DNA of 64,000 bases. Origin: Myxococcus guangdongensis. GTDB lineage: Bacteria > Myxococcota > Myxococcia > Myxococcales > Myxococcaceae. How positions within the stretch are numbered: position 1 is the first letter of the stretch; each line of letters begins with the position of its first letter. The stretch spans positions 110,627-174,626 of the forward strand of contig NZ_JAJVKW010000021.1 in NCBI RefSeq assembly GCF_024198255.1, read 5' to 3'. The position numbers were made by a program, and so were the translations under genes. Under the pieces are notes generated by a model that was not told where the DNA came from, did not search any database, and saw only the letters and a list, made by a program, of their open reading frames with translations. Positions 7,652 through 16,706 of the stretch are shown here, piece by piece.

Positions 7652-9279
7652 GCCGCTCGACTCCACACAAGCCAGGCGCGCTCTGCGCTCTGCTCGTCCT
7701 CGCGTGCACCGCGGCCTGCAAGACGACGAACACGAACCATGACGAAGCGCCCCTGCGCAGCCGGATGGCGCCCGCGCTGTGTCAGGTCTACGAGAACAGC
7801 ACGCGCGGTTACTCGCTGCGCTGCCCGAAGCGCGAGGACCCCTTCCGTGGAGACAACGAAGGGCTCCGGGTGGCGTATCAGGTTGGAGAGACGGCACCGA
7901 AGCAGGCCGAGGTGTTCGGTGATGCCACCTCCTGGCTCGTCCACATCCCCGAGCGCGTCCTGCCGGGAGATGAGGTGCGCGTGGAGCTCGCCTACCTCTA
8001 CACGCCGGCCCTCGCCGTCCAGGAGAAGCTCCTCGCGGAGCTGGTCGCGTTCGACGCCGCCATCGTGGACGACATCACCCAGGCGCTGGGCAAGCACGGC
8101 TCGGAGTGGAAATTCCACCAGCCCGTCGACCCCAAGTCGGGCCGCTTCAAGCTGCTCGAGGATGCGCGCACCCGCAGTGACCTGCCCGCGATTCCCGAGC
8201 TGCTCAAGGGGATGGGCTACCAGAAGGACGCCAACACCTCGCAGTGGAGACCCTCGGACAAGACCCTCGAGATCCTCAACGAGCAGGCCGCCGCGCGCGC
8301 CGACCAGGGCATCCTCTCATCCAACGCGAGCGTGACGGCGGCGCGGCTCTCGGCTAAGAAGTGCTCCACCCTGCTTGGCCCACCCGTCCCGGCCGACACA
8401 CCCAAGGACCTGCTCGCCAGCGCCGACCGGTGCCTCCAGAAGATTCACGCGGACATCGGGACCAACACGACCAACGAGAAGACTGGGAACCCTCCTGGCC
8501 CCACGAGCCTCAACGACGTGACCTGTCAGGCGCTGCTCGATGCGCAGGCAGTTGCGGGCTTCGACGATAAGACCCCGGACGACGATGTCCTCGGCGCCAT
8601 CAAGAAGATGACCGCCAGCTATGACAAGAGCCCGAACATCTGTCCAAAGGTGACGCGAGAGCAGCTCGCGGGGGTCCAGGGTCTCCTGACGTTGTCCCGA
8701 CATTTCAGCGCCACGCAGCGGGCCCAGGAGGCGCTGACCGCGCGGATGAAGCAGTTGGCGGCGCACCTGGCGGTCACCCTCGAGCTGTTCGACCCAGGCG
8801 CGCAGCTCCTCGAGGCGGAGGCCAAGCGCAGGGACTACTCCCTCTCGTCCGGAGCGGTCTATCTCGTCGGACTGAATGACCTCGTCTACCCTGTCTCGGT
8901 CTCCTTCTGCCCCTACGTCGGCTGTCTTCGTGGCAACGAGCAGTCGTGGAGCAGTTTGGCGAACTTCGGCCGTTCATTCTCCGCGGAGATTGGCATCGCG
9001 GCGCTGACGGCTGACAAGTTCGACGATGCCCGGCGACGAGGGGGGCCCGGGTTCCTGCTGGGGCTGAGCATGCAGGCCCTGTCTCCCTTCAAGCTGAGCG
9101 GAGGCACCCTGGTATTCGAGAACCAGGAGACCCGCCGCTGGCAGAGGGATGCCTACTTTGGAATCACGCTCGACGCGGCCAAGGCCGTCGAGATGATGGA
9201 GCTCTTCGGCGTCACCGTGCCCATCCAGCTCAAGAGCACGGGACTCGCCTCCAAGAAGACTGCACAGGAGACCCAATGA
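7648..9279 (+). CDS. Putative lipoprotein of unknown function
   Basis: A 543-residue precursor. The signal LCALLVLACTAAC places the lipid-modified Cys at about residue 23. The middle is hydrophilic and helical. The last 150 residues alternate polar and hydrophobic residues in strand-like runs (SGAVYLVGLNDLVYPVSVSF, FLLGLSMQALSPFKLSGG) and could form or contact an outer-membrane barrel. Both ends overlap neighbours by ATGA, so translation of the three genes is coupled. I do not recognise the family. Confidence 0.72.
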   Translation: MSRSTPHKPGALCALLVLACTAACKTTNTNHDEAPLRSRMAPALCQVYENSTRGYSLRCPKREDPFRGDNEGLRVAYQVGETAPKQAEVFGDATSWLVHIPERVLPGDEVRVELAYLYTPALAVQEKLLAELVAFDAAIVDDITQALGKHGSEWKFHQPVDPKSGRFKLLEDARTRSDLPAIPELLKGMGYQKDANTSQWRPSDKTLEILNEQAAARADQGILSSNASVTAARLSAKKCSTLLGPPVPADTPKDLLASADRCLQKIHADIGTNTTNEKTGNPPGPTSLNDVTCQALLDAQAVAGFDDKTPDDDVLGAIKKMTASYDKSPNICPKVTREQLAGVQGLLTLSRHFSATQRAQEALTARMKQLAAHLAVTLELFDPGAQLLEAEAKRRDYSLSSGAVYLVGLNDLVYPVSVSFCPYVGCLRGNEQSWSSLANFGRSFSAEIGIAALTADKFDDARRRGGPGFLLGLSMQALSPFKLSGGTLVFENQETRRWQRDAYFGITLDAAKAVEMMELFGVTVPIQLKSTGLASKKTAQETQ

Positions 9280-9584
9280 CCTCGGTCGATATCGTCCCAC
9301 CGTTCGTGCAGAGCGGGGCTCCCTTCCGGATTCAGGTCATCCTCTCCCAGAGCGGAGACATCACGCTCACCCTCACCGTCGACAACCAGTCCAGGAGCTT
9401 CGTCGTCGTCGGCATCAACGACGGCAACCCGCGGACCAGCGTCACCTTGACGCTCATGGGTGGAGCCCTCCACGACCGCGTCGTGACCGACTGGGGGAGC
9501 GGGCCCACGGGCAAGAACATCACGCTGGTCGGGACCTCTTCATTCGCCCCCCCAGCCAAGGACACGGCGACCCTGAAACCTTGA
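9276..9584 (+). CDS. Small beta-rich protein, third gene of the lipoprotein operon
   Basis: A 102-residue protein with no signal peptide. It begins MTSVDIVPPFVQSGAPFRIQ and consists of short beta strands (ITLTLTVDNQSRSFVVVGI, TSVTLTLMGGALHDRVVT), like a single Ig/CARDB-type domain. Its ATG overlaps the stop of the preceding lipoprotein gene (9276-9279). The function is unknown; coupling suggests a partner of the two upstream lipoproteins. Confidence 0.65.
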   Translation: MTSVDIVPPFVQSGAPFRIQVILSQSGDITLTLTVDNQSRSFVVVGINDGNPRTSVTLTLMGGALHDRVVTDWGSGPTGKNITLVGTSSFAPPAKDTATLKP

Positions 9585-9634
9585 GCGCGGAGGCGACGCT
9601 CCAAGGCCCTCTGTCTTTGGTTGGCGGCGAGCCC

Positions 9635-10153
9635 TCAGAACGGGGGGCCCTGGGTCTGGATGTCCAGGGCCTGGCTGTTGATGGACGTGACGAGTCGGCG
9701 GATGACCTCGTCTCGCTGGGTCGGCGTCATGTCCACCAGGGCTCGCCGGAAGGCCAGGGCGTCCTCGGTCGTCCAGCGGCGGGCGCGCACGGCGTCGTCG
9801 AGGAGATGGCGGGCCTGTTGGTGCGCCCCCGAGGACTGAGGCAAGGGTTCGGCCAGGGCTGGAGCGGAGACGGGCCTCGGTGCGGCGAGCGAGCGCGCCA
9901 GTTCCTCGCGGAGCACCTGGGCCAGTTCCACTCCCAGGCGAGTGGTGTCCACCGAGGGAGCCATGACACTCGGACAGTCGACTCGCGTTGGCGCGAGGTG
10001 GCTGTCCGCCAACGCGTCGAGTCGGGCACGCACCCGCTCAAGTTCACTCATCACCGCGGCATCCGTCGTCGAAGCCGCCTGACGGCCGGCGAGGAAGCCC
10101 GCCCCCAAAACCAGGACCAGCGTCACGGCGAACCACTTGCCGTTCATGGACAC
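9635..10153 (-). CDS. Small membrane-anchored protein, unknown
   Basis: A 172-residue protein. A single N-terminal membrane segment (WFAVTLVLVLGAGFLAGRQA) is followed by a helical, probably coiled-coil stretch (MSELERVRARLDALAD) and a Pro/Ala linker. The helical C-terminal region, about residues 110-165, contains RWTTEDALAFRRALVDMTP. GTG 10153 is preferred over ATG 10147 because AGGAG lies six bases before the GTG. It is convergent with the 9276 gene. No family is recognised. Confidence 0.65.
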   Translation of the reverse strand: MSMNGKWFAVTLVLVLGAGFLAGRQAASTTDAAVMSELERVRARLDALADSHLAPTRVDCPSVMAPSVDTTRLGVELAQVLREELARSLAAPRPVSAPALAEPLPQSSGAHQQARHLLDDAVRARRWTTEDALAFRRALVDMTPTQRDEVIRRLVTSINSQALDIQTQGPPF

Positions 10154-10213
10154 GAGGTACTCCTTCCGGACGCGGAGAGCACGACGCGCGTGCGCTCCGG
10201 CCCGAGTGGGAAT

Positions 10214-10606
10214 TCAGGGCTGCTTGGGTTCGAAGCCCGAGGACTGCATCACGGTCAGGCTGGTGCAGGTCCCCTCCGTGTTCACGTAGAACATGATGTA
10301 CGAATCGCCATTGATGGCACGTGCTGTCTCGATGATGTGAGGATTCACGGAGGTGCAGATGAGGGTCTGCCCTGCGCTCGACACCGCAGTGCAACTGACA
10401 ATGGAGTAGCCCGAGTCGAAGGTGGCGATCCCACAGCCCATGTACTGGACCGGGTCGCTGCTGTTGCGGGCAGTGCTCAGCGTGCCGTAGGCAAGATAGG
10501 TCCCCTCGATGACGACCGGGCGGATGTCTCGCTTGCTTCCAGCCCAAGCGCTCAATCCGACGAGCGTACAAACCCATCCCAATACCATTCGACTGTGACG
10601 ATTCAT
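10214..10606 (-). CDS. Small secreted protein, unknown
   Basis: A 130-residue protein. MNRHSRMVLGWVCTLVGLSAWAG is a signal peptide. The mature part has four cysteines (CGIATFD, SCTAV, ICTSV, GTCTSL) that could form two disulfides. ATG 10606 has AGGAGAGG upstream; the frame is open to 10687 but without coding character. It lies 60 bases upstream of the 9635-10153 gene in the same orientation, so the two are probably co-transcribed. No family is recognised. Confidence 0.68.
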   Translation of the reverse strand: MNRHSRMVLGWVCTLVGLSAWAGSKRDIRPVVIEGTYLAYGTLSTARNSSDPVQYMGCGIATFDSGYSIVSCTAVSSAGQTLICTSVNPHIIETARAINGDSYIMFYVNTEGTCTSLTVMQSSGFEPKQP

Positions 10607-11166
10607 GGCGGTCCTCTCCTGGCGGTGGAATGCATGCCAGGCAAGGAAGAATGCGGGGCCGACAGGAAATGACAAGAAAGCGGCCACCGGCCGTGTCTGG
10701 GATTCGTCGCGCGGGAAGCGGGTACGAGCGTGTCAGGGAGTCCGGGGCGCGGACCGCGACGATTTCGTGACACGCAACTCCACGCACCTGCGTTGCGCGC
10801 CGCAACTTAAGAGCAGACAGGCGGCACTCGGAATGTGCCGGGCGGCCTCCAGCCTCCGCGTGGCCTGGGAGGTACAGCTGCTGGCCCTCCTGGTAGCGTC
10901 CACTGCCATGCATGGCAGCGGTGGCGCGAGCGGCGGAGACGAGAACGTGCGCACCTCACGGCCTGTCGTCAGTGTGAGCGCGAGGAGCAGGGACAGCGCC
11001 CCGACCAGCGGGAAGCCCGCGCTCCAGCGCGACACGACCCTCCACTCGCCGACACCTGCCGGAACAGGCGTTGAGTGGACCACGTCTGCACACGTCCTTG
11101 CCCGTGCCTGCTTCGGACTTTCTTCAGACCTTGTTCCTACCTTGGCGAGGAACCTGGGGAGGACAC
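10607..11166. other. 560-base stretch without a supported gene
   Basis: This gap separates the divergent 10606 and 11167 starts. The overlapping frames on both strands look like shadows. A minus-strand frame near 11035-10930 reads like a signal peptide (FPLVGALSLLLALTLTTG) but continues without coding character, so it could be the relic of a small exported protein. I see no clear promoter or terminator. Confidence 0.4.
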
Positions 11167-11970
11167 ATGAGCGACGAGGATCAGAGCCATCATCAAGGGC
11201 TCCAGCAAGACCTGCGGGTCCTGATGGCACGCGCGGGGCGCAGACAGGTGCTGCGCTGGATGGCCGGCGCGAGCCTCATTCCATTGATTGGCTGCAGCGA
11301 CGATGACGACCCGACCCCGGACCCGACAGACCCGTCCGGTTGCTCGCGCATCCCCGAGGAGACCGCCGGCCCCTACCCCGCGGACGGCTCGAACGGGCCC
11401 AATGTCCTCCAGCAGTCGGGCATCGTCCGCTCGGACATCCGCGCGAGCTTCGGCAACACCAGCACCGTCGCCGAGGGTGTGCTCACGACGGTGACCCTCA
11501 CCCTCGTCGACACCAACAACGCCTGCGCCCCGCTCGCCGGCCGAGCCGTCTATCTGTGGCACTGTGACAATTCGGGGGAGTACTCCCTCTACGGGCGGGG
11601 CATCACCAACGAGAACTACCTGCGCGGCGTGCAGGAGACCAACAGCGCGGGCCAGGTCACCTTCACCAGCATCTTCCCCGCCTGCTACAGCGGCCGCTGG
11701 CCTCACATCCACTTCGAGGTGTACCCGGACCTCGCCTCGGCCACCTCGTCCGCGAACAAGCTGGCCACCTCCCAGCTCGCCTTGCCCGAGGCCGCTTGCG
11801 ATGAGGTCTATGCTACGTCCGGCTACTCGCAGAGCGTCGCCAACTTCCAACGCGTCAGCCTCGCGACGGACAACGTCTTCAGCGATGGCTCCTCCACCCA
11901 GGTCGCCACGGTGACGGGCAGCGTCACCGCCGGCTATGTCATCACGCTCGTCGTGGGCGTCGCGGGCTGA
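11167..11970 (+). CDS. Exported intradiol ring-cleavage dioxygenase-like protein
   Basis: A 267-residue protein. The N-terminus GRRQVLRWMAGASLIPLIGC combines a twin-arginine motif with a lipobox, suggesting Tat export and lipid anchoring. The body matches extracytoplasmic intradiol dioxygenases: ETAGPYP, VYLWHCDNSGEYSLYG and YSGRWPHIHFEVY. The two tyrosines and two histidines in these motifs fit the four Fe(III) ligands. The family cleaves catechol-type aromatics between the hydroxyls; the substrate here is unknown. Acidic DDDDPTPDPTDPS after the Cys is a typical lipoprotein linker. ATG 11167 follows GAGGACAC. Confidence 0.87.
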   Translation: MSDEDQSHHQGLQQDLRVLMARAGRRQVLRWMAGASLIPLIGCSDDDDPTPDPTDPSGCSRIPEETAGPYPADGSNGPNVLQQSGIVRSDIRASFGNTSTVAEGVLTTVTLTLVDTNNACAPLAGRAVYLWHCDNSGEYSLYGRGITNENYLRGVQETNSAGQVTFTSIFPACYSGRWPHIHFEVYPDLASATSSANKLATSQLALPEAACDEVYATSGYSQSVANFQRVSLATDNVFSDGSSTQVATVTGSVTAGYVITLVVGVAG

Positions 11971-12194
11971 AGCCGAGGCGACCGAGGGACCGTCCCGCCC
12001 CCATTCCTCGCCCGGCTCTCCACTCGACGACGAAGCCACACCCAGGCCGGCGTGCGCGTCGGCGGCGAGCCAACGCGGCGCGCACCGAAGCCACACAGCG
12101 AAGGCGGACGAGGAGTGGCCCTGCTCCACTCCCCGCCCGCCCCGCCTTGCGACCCGACGAGGACGCCGCCCCCGGGCGGAGGGCGCCCTCTCCG

Positions 12195-13172
12195 TCACTG
12201 GAAGAGCAGGCAGAGGGTGTCGAGCGTGTAGAAGTCCGACGGCACGAACGGCGCCCACGTCTGGCGCACGAAGTAGAGGTGACGGCCGTCCACGCTCAGC
12301 GACGGGTGGAACTCGTCCTTCTCCGTGTTCACCGCCGGCCCCAGGTTGATGGCCTTCGTCCACTTCCCGCCGATGTTGACGCTCGCGTACAAGTCCCCGA
12401 GCCCGTAACCCTCCGGCCGGTTGAGCGACGCGAAGATGAGCACGCGCCCATCCGCGGAGATGTGCGAGTTGTACTCCCAGTAGTCCGGGCTGTTGATGGC
12501 CGCGCTCAGCTTCTCCGCTGGCGCGTACCCCGGCCCCCGACGCTCCGCGCGATACACGTTGAAGTCCGAGTCGAACGTCCCGCTCGCGAAGTACAACGTC
12601 CCATCCCGCGTCGCGCTCACGTACAGCTCCTGGCGGTCCGAGTTCACGTTCGGCCCCAGGTGCCGAGGCTCACCCCAGCTCCCATCCGCCTGCTTGTGCA
12701 CCACCCACAGGTCGGAGTCCGCGCGCTCCTCGGTGCCCGTCACCGGCCGGGTGGACGAGAAGAAGAGCGACTGACCGTCGACCGACAGGAACGGGTCCGT
12801 GTCCAACCACGTCCCGGAGAAGGACACCAACTGGCCCGGGGTGAAGTGGCCGTTCACCTTGCGCGTCTCGTAGATGGCCTGGAACGGCGCCTCGGCCGAG
12901 TCCACGTGGTAGTACGCCGTGTTGCCATCCGCGGAGAAGCTGAGCCGGTACTCCGAGCGGTCCGGCAGCGAGACCTCTCCCGGCGCGAACATGCTGCCGC
13001 CCGCGGTGCAGTTCAGGAAGCGCAGCGCATCCTCGCTGGACACCTCACTCGCGCCCAGTGCCTCGGCCACCGGGGCCGTCTCCGGCGCCTGTGAGGCGCA
13101 CGCCATCGACAGGGACGACAGGGCGGCGATGAATCCCACGGACCACGACTTGCTCGGCGTGAAGCGGTGCAT
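12195..13172 (-). CDS. Exported WD40-like (PD40) beta-propeller lipoprotein
   Basis: A 325-residue precursor with signal and lipobox (LSSLSMAC, Cys near residue 25). The mature protein contains about five TolB/PD40-type blades with the pattern SxDGxxLYFxS: LSFSADGNTAYYH, PFLSVDGQSLFFSSTRP, DGTLYFASGTFDSDFNVY, HISADGRVLIFASL and SLSVDGRHLYFVRQ. Such propellers usually bind cell-envelope partners or glycans. ATG 13172 is preceded by AAGGAGACACCGC. It lies 113 bases downstream of the LytTR response regulator, on the same strand, and may be its target (inference). Confidence 0.85.
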   Translation of the reverse strand: MHRFTPSKSWSVGFIAALSSLSMACASQAPETAPVAEALGASEVSSEDALRFLNCTAGGSMFAPGEVSLPDRSEYRLSFSADGNTAYYHVDSAEAPFQAIYETRKVNGHFTPGQLVSFSGTWLDTDPFLSVDGQSLFFSSTRPVTGTEERADSDLWVVHKQADGSWGEPRHLGPNVNSDRQELYVSATRDGTLYFASGTFDSDFNVYRAERRGPGYAPAEKLSAAINSPDYWEYNSHISADGRVLIFASLNRPEGYGLGDLYASVNIGGKWTKAINLGPAVNTEKDEFHPSLSVDGRHLYFVRQTWAPFVPSDFYTLDTLCLLFQ

Positions 13173-13285
13173 GCGGTGTCTCCTTTGTTGGAGACACAGT
13201 CGCCTTCCCCCTCGAGGGCCGCACCGACGATGTGACGAACGGTGGAGCTTCCGGGGCGAACCGTGGAACCCGCCCCCGGCAACGC

Positions 13286-14071
13286 TCAGGAGGGCAGGTC
13301 CAAGGCCCGCTGCAGTCGGGCGCGGTAGCTGCGTCCAGAGGTCAGCTTCGTCCCATCCCGCAGGGTGAGCACCATCTCCCCGGGCGCCAGCGGCTCCACC
13401 TCCTCGACGCGGTCCAGCCGGACGATGAGCGAGCGGTGGATGCGCACGAAGTCCCTCGGGTCCAGCTTCTCCTCCACCGCGGTCATCGTCTCGCGCGTCA
13501 GGAAGGACTGCTTGCCCTGGTGGACGGAGACGTAGTTGCCCTCCGCCTCCAGGTAGTCGATGTCCTCCACGCGCAAGAAGCGCATGCGCCAGCCCACCTT
13601 GGCCACCAGCCGCGTCGCATACCGCTCCGAGGCGGGAGGCAGTCGCGAGGACAGCGACTCCAACCGCTCGACGAGCTCCGCGTCCAGCTCCGTCGCCCCC
13701 GTGCGCCGGCGCTCGCGCACCCGCGAGAGGCTCTGGCGGAAGCGCTCCTGGTCGAACGGCTTGAGCAGGTAGTCGAGCGCGTTCGCCTCGAACGCCTGCA
13801 CCGCGAAGTCCCGGTGCGCCGTCACGAAGATGACCGCCGGCTGGTGCTCCCGCGACACCGCGCGCAGCACCCCGAAGCCATCCGGCTCCGGCATCTGCAC
13901 GTCCAGCAGCACCAGGTCCGGGCGCTGCTTGCCGATGGCGTCGATGGCCTCGTTGCCGTCCCGGCACTCGCCGATGACGGCCATGTCCGGCTCCTCCGAG
14001 AGCAGCTCCTTGAGCCGCGCCCGGGCGAGCGGTTCGTCGTCGACGATGAGCACGCGGATGGCCTGCGTCAC
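13286..14071 (-). CDS. LytTR-family response regulator
   Basis: A 261-residue two-component response regulator. The receiver domain (residues 5-120) has the acidic pair DDE at 11-13 and phospho-acceptor Asp57 in LLDVQMPEPDG, with the conserved Thr (FVTAH) and Lys (LLKPF). The C-terminal LytTR DNA-binding domain (about 160-258) shows DIDYLEAEGNYVSVH and DFVRIHRSLIVRLDRV. GTG 14071 overlaps the kinase stop as GTGA, so translation is coupled. LytTR regulators often control envelope or secreted proteins. Confidence 0.93.
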   Translation of the reverse strand: MTQAIRVLIVDDEPLARARLKELLSEEPDMAVIGECRDGNEAIDAIGKQRPDLVLLDVQMPEPDGFGVLRAVSREHQPAVIFVTAHRDFAVQAFEANALDYLLKPFDQERFRQSLSRVRERRRTGATELDAELVERLESLSSRLPPASERYATRLVAKVGWRMRFLRVEDIDYLEAEGNYVSVHQGKQSFLTRETMTAVEEKLDPRDFVRIHRSLIVRLDRVEEVEPLAPGEMVLTLRDGTKLTSGRSYRARLQRALDLPS

Positions 14072-15114
14072 GCCGCGCGCTCCGTCCGGAAGGGGATGGC
14101 CAGCGACACCCGCGCCCCACCCTCCTCGCGCGCCTCCAGCTTCAGCCGGTGCGCGGGGCCATAGAGCTGCACCAGGCGCTCGCGGGTGATCCACAGCCCC
14201 TTGCCGCTCCCCCCGGACTTCGCCGCCGCCCCGTCGCGCAGACCCACGCCGTCGTCACGGACCTCCAGCAGCAGCTCCGGGCCCTCGCGTCTCGCGGACA
14301 CCGTCACCGTGCCCGGCGCCGAGCGCGGCGCGATGCCGTGCTGGATGGCGTTCTCCACCAGCGGCTGCAGCACCAGGTGCGGCACCCGCGCCCCGAGCGC
14401 CTCCTGCGCGATGTCCTGCTCCACGCGGAGCCGGTCCGTGAACCGCACGCCCTGGATGTCCAGGTAGAGCTGGAGCGTGCGCAGCTCGTCGCGCAGCGAC
14501 ACCTCCTCGCGCCCCGCCGCCTCGAGCGTCTCTCGCAACAAGTCGCTGAGGCGCGCAATCATCCGCTCGCTGCCCAGGGGGTCTCTTCGCACCAGCGCGG
14601 AGATGGAGTTGAGCGTGTTGAAGAGGAAGTGCGGGTGCAGCTGCGCCTCCAGCGCATGGAGCTGCGCGCGGGCGAGCTGGGTGTCACGCAGCCGCAATTG
14701 CTCCGCGTAGTAGATGGCGTGGGCCACGCCCAGGAGCGTCAGGTAGATGAACGGGTTGTAGAGCAGCGCGTGCTCGAGCACGGCCGTGTACGCGGGCGGC
14801 GCGTCGTACCAGTGGAAGTACGGGTCCAGCGAGTAGATGACCGTCGCCCGGAAGAACGAGACGGCGAGCGCGCCTCCCACATGCAGCGCGAGCCGCGAGC
14901 GCCACAGGCGCCTGTCGAACGGGAAGCGCAGGCCGAAGTACACCACCGCGATGGTGACGGGCGCCCACAGCGCCGTGGCGAACCCGTCCGTGAGCAGCGC
15001 ATGGGACCAGGACACGCCCCGCACGGAGTGCGCCTCGCTGGAGGCCGCCAGCCCCTGCAAGGTCCAGTAGGCGAAGGCCCCCACCCACAACAGCCAGCCG
15101 CGTCCGCGTGACAT
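14068..15114 (-). CDS. LytS-family sensor histidine kinase
   Basis: A 348-residue membrane kinase. The first ~140 residues hold about four transmembrane segments with no obvious extracytoplasmic domain. The His_kinase motif LEAQLHPHFLFNTLNSI follows, with phospho-acceptor His162. The HATPase domain has the N-box NAIQHGI and G-box DDGVGLRDG. It is upstream of, and overlaps by four bases, the LytTR regulator gene, making a complete two-component system. The signal is unknown; the all-membrane sensor suggests an envelope or lipid cue. Confidence 0.92.
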   Translation of the reverse strand: MSRGRGWLLWVGAFAYWTLQGLAASSEAHSVRGVSWSHALLTDGFATALWAPVTIAVVYFGLRFPFDRRLWRSRLALHVGGALAVSFFRATVIYSLDPYFHWYDAPPAYTAVLEHALLYNPFIYLTLLGVAHAIYYAEQLRLRDTQLARAQLHALEAQLHPHFLFNTLNSISALVRRDPLGSERMIARLSDLLRETLEAAGREEVSLRDELRTLQLYLDIQGVRFTDRLRVEQDIAQEALGARVPHLVLQPLVENAIQHGIAPRSAPGTVTVSARREGPELLLEVRDDGVGLRDGAAAKSGGSGKGLWITRERLVQLYGPAHRLKLEAREEGGARVSLAIPFRTERAA

Positions 15115-15253
15115 GGCGACAAGCTACACAAAGTCCCATCGACATTCATACCCGCGCGGATTCCTCCTCTGAAACTGGAAGGAGCACCGCCTGTCAGTCC
15201 GTCGCGACATCCGACGCTTTCCTTCGCCTTCGCAATCGAGTGACAATAGAAAC

Positions 15254-16699
15254 ATGTCACTCCTCCGCGCCCTCTTCGCCTCGCTCGCCGTGGTCCTCCT
15301 TGGCTGCTCCGGGTCGCCCGCTGAATCGGAGAGGGAGGACCCGCCGGACGAGGAGCGCGGACAGGAAGCCACGGCAGACGCGGGGACTCCCGACGCGGGA
15401 GACAGCCTCGCGGGACTGACGCACATCGCCACCGCGGAGTACCAGCTGTTCTACCTGGTGGACGGACGCGTGCTGGGGCTCGGCTCCAACCGCGCGGGAC
15501 AGCTCGGCGTGGGGCACGCCAATCCCTACAACCAGGTCCCGCCGGTGGACATCGCCCTGCCCCAGGCGCTGCGCTTCAAGGACGTGGCCGGCGGCGGCTT
15601 CCAGAGCGTGGCGCTCGACACCCAGGGGCGCGTGTGGACCTTCGGGCAGAACCTCTACGGCCAGCGCGGGGACGGCACAACGAACGACTACCCCAACCGC
15701 GCCACCACGCCGAACAACGGCCAGCCGTACCTCGTCCTCACCGACTCGACGGGCGCGACGTTCGACAACGTCATCAAGGTGCGCAGCGCGCTGCTCTTCA
15801 ACATGGCGCTCAAGGCCGATGGCTCCTTCTGGGTGTGGGGCATGAGCGGCACCGCGATTGGGAACACGCTGGGCATCGCCGGTGACGGGAACACGGCGCC
15901 GCGCAACATCACCCGGCCCACGAAGGTCCCCCTGCCCCAGGGCGTTCGAATCCAGAGCTTCACCACCAACGACAACTCCATCTTCGCGCTGGATGACACG
16001 GGCAAGGCGTGGGCCTGGGGCGGGAGCGCCGCGGCGGAGACCTTGGGCACCGGCAAGTTCACCGACTACGCGCGCCCCAACTCCCTGAGCATCCCGACGC
16101 GGGTGAAGGAGCTGGCCGCGGGAGGCAGCCGCTGGGCGGTGGCGCTCGACGAGGCCGGGGACTTGTGGGGCTGGGGCCTGCAGGGCACCTTCCTGGGACT
16201 CGGCCCGCCGGCGGGCGGCTGGTACCCCGTGGCCACGCCGCGCAAGCTGTCGTTCCCGGAGTTCGGCTCGCGCAGAATCATCCACGTCACGGCGAACGGC
16301 CACGCCACCCACGTCATCCTGGACGACGGCTCGCTGTGGGGCTGGGGAGACAGCGCGATGGGCGAGGTGGGCAACGGCGTGATGCTGGACTTCGCCACCT
16401 ACCACACGCCCTATCAGTGGGACTGGTCCAACTACCAGAAGATGGTCTTCCGTCCCGTGCAGGTCGCCCCGGGCGTGACGTTCAAGGCGCTGCACAACAC
16501 CGCGCAGTCCTTCTACGGCTACGCCACCGCCACGGATGGCACCCTCTACTCCTGGGGCCGCAACAAGACGGGCGTGCTGGGCAACGGGGTGCTGCCCACC
16601 GGAGACGTGGCGGGCCGCCCGGACAGCTGGAACGTGGCCACCGCCACGCCAGTGCCCGGGCACAAGCTGACCGCCGCAATCCCCACGCCGTCGAAGTAG
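15254..16699 (+). CDS. RCC1-repeat lipoprotein
   Basis: A 481-residue precursor. MSLLRALFASLAVVLLGC is a lipoprotein signal with Cys18, followed by an acidic low-complexity linker. The rest is a seven-bladed RCC1-type propeller with repeated blades: VLGLGSNRAGQLGVGH, VWTFGQNLYGQRGDGT, FWVWGMSGTAIGN, AWAWGGSAAAETLGTG, LWGWGLQGTFLGLG, LWGWGDSAMGEVGNG and LYSWGRNKTGVLGNG. Myxobacteria encode many secreted RCC1 proteins; their ligands are mostly unknown. It is divergent from the LytS gene across 139 bases and convergent with the WG-repeat gene. Confidence 0.9.
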   Translation: MSLLRALFASLAVVLLGCSGSPAESEREDPPDEERGQEATADAGTPDAGDSLAGLTHIATAEYQLFYLVDGRVLGLGSNRAGQLGVGHANPYNQVPPVDIALPQALRFKDVAGGGFQSVALDTQGRVWTFGQNLYGQRGDGTTNDYPNRATTPNNGQPYLVLTDSTGATFDNVIKVRSALLFNMALKADGSFWVWGMSGTAIGNTLGIAGDGNTAPRNITRPTKVPLPQGVRIQSFTTNDNSIFALDDTGKAWAWGGSAAAETLGTGKFTDYARPNSLSIPTRVKELAAGGSRWAVALDEAGDLWGWGLQGTFLGLGPPAGGWYPVATPRKLSFPEFGSRRIIHVTANGHATHVILDDGSLWGWGDSAMGEVGNGVMLDFATYHTPYQWDWSNYQKMVFRPVQVAPGVTFKALHNTAQSFYGYATATDGTLYSWGRNKTGVLGNGVLPTGDVAGRPDSWNVATATPVPGHKLTAAIPTPSK

Positions 16700-16706
16700 A
16701 CCACGC

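Noticed and set aside
10733..11230. Minus-strand open frame with a signal-like stretch (FPLVGALSLLLALTLTTG)
   Set aside because: The rest of the frame has no coding character and overlaps the dioxygenase start on the other strand; kept only as a possible relic in the gap entry.
12195..14120. A 641-codon minus-strand open frame covering the propeller gene and the LytTR gene
   Set aside because: Only the 3' half (from 13172) has coding character; the 5' half is a shadow of the LytTR gene in another frame.
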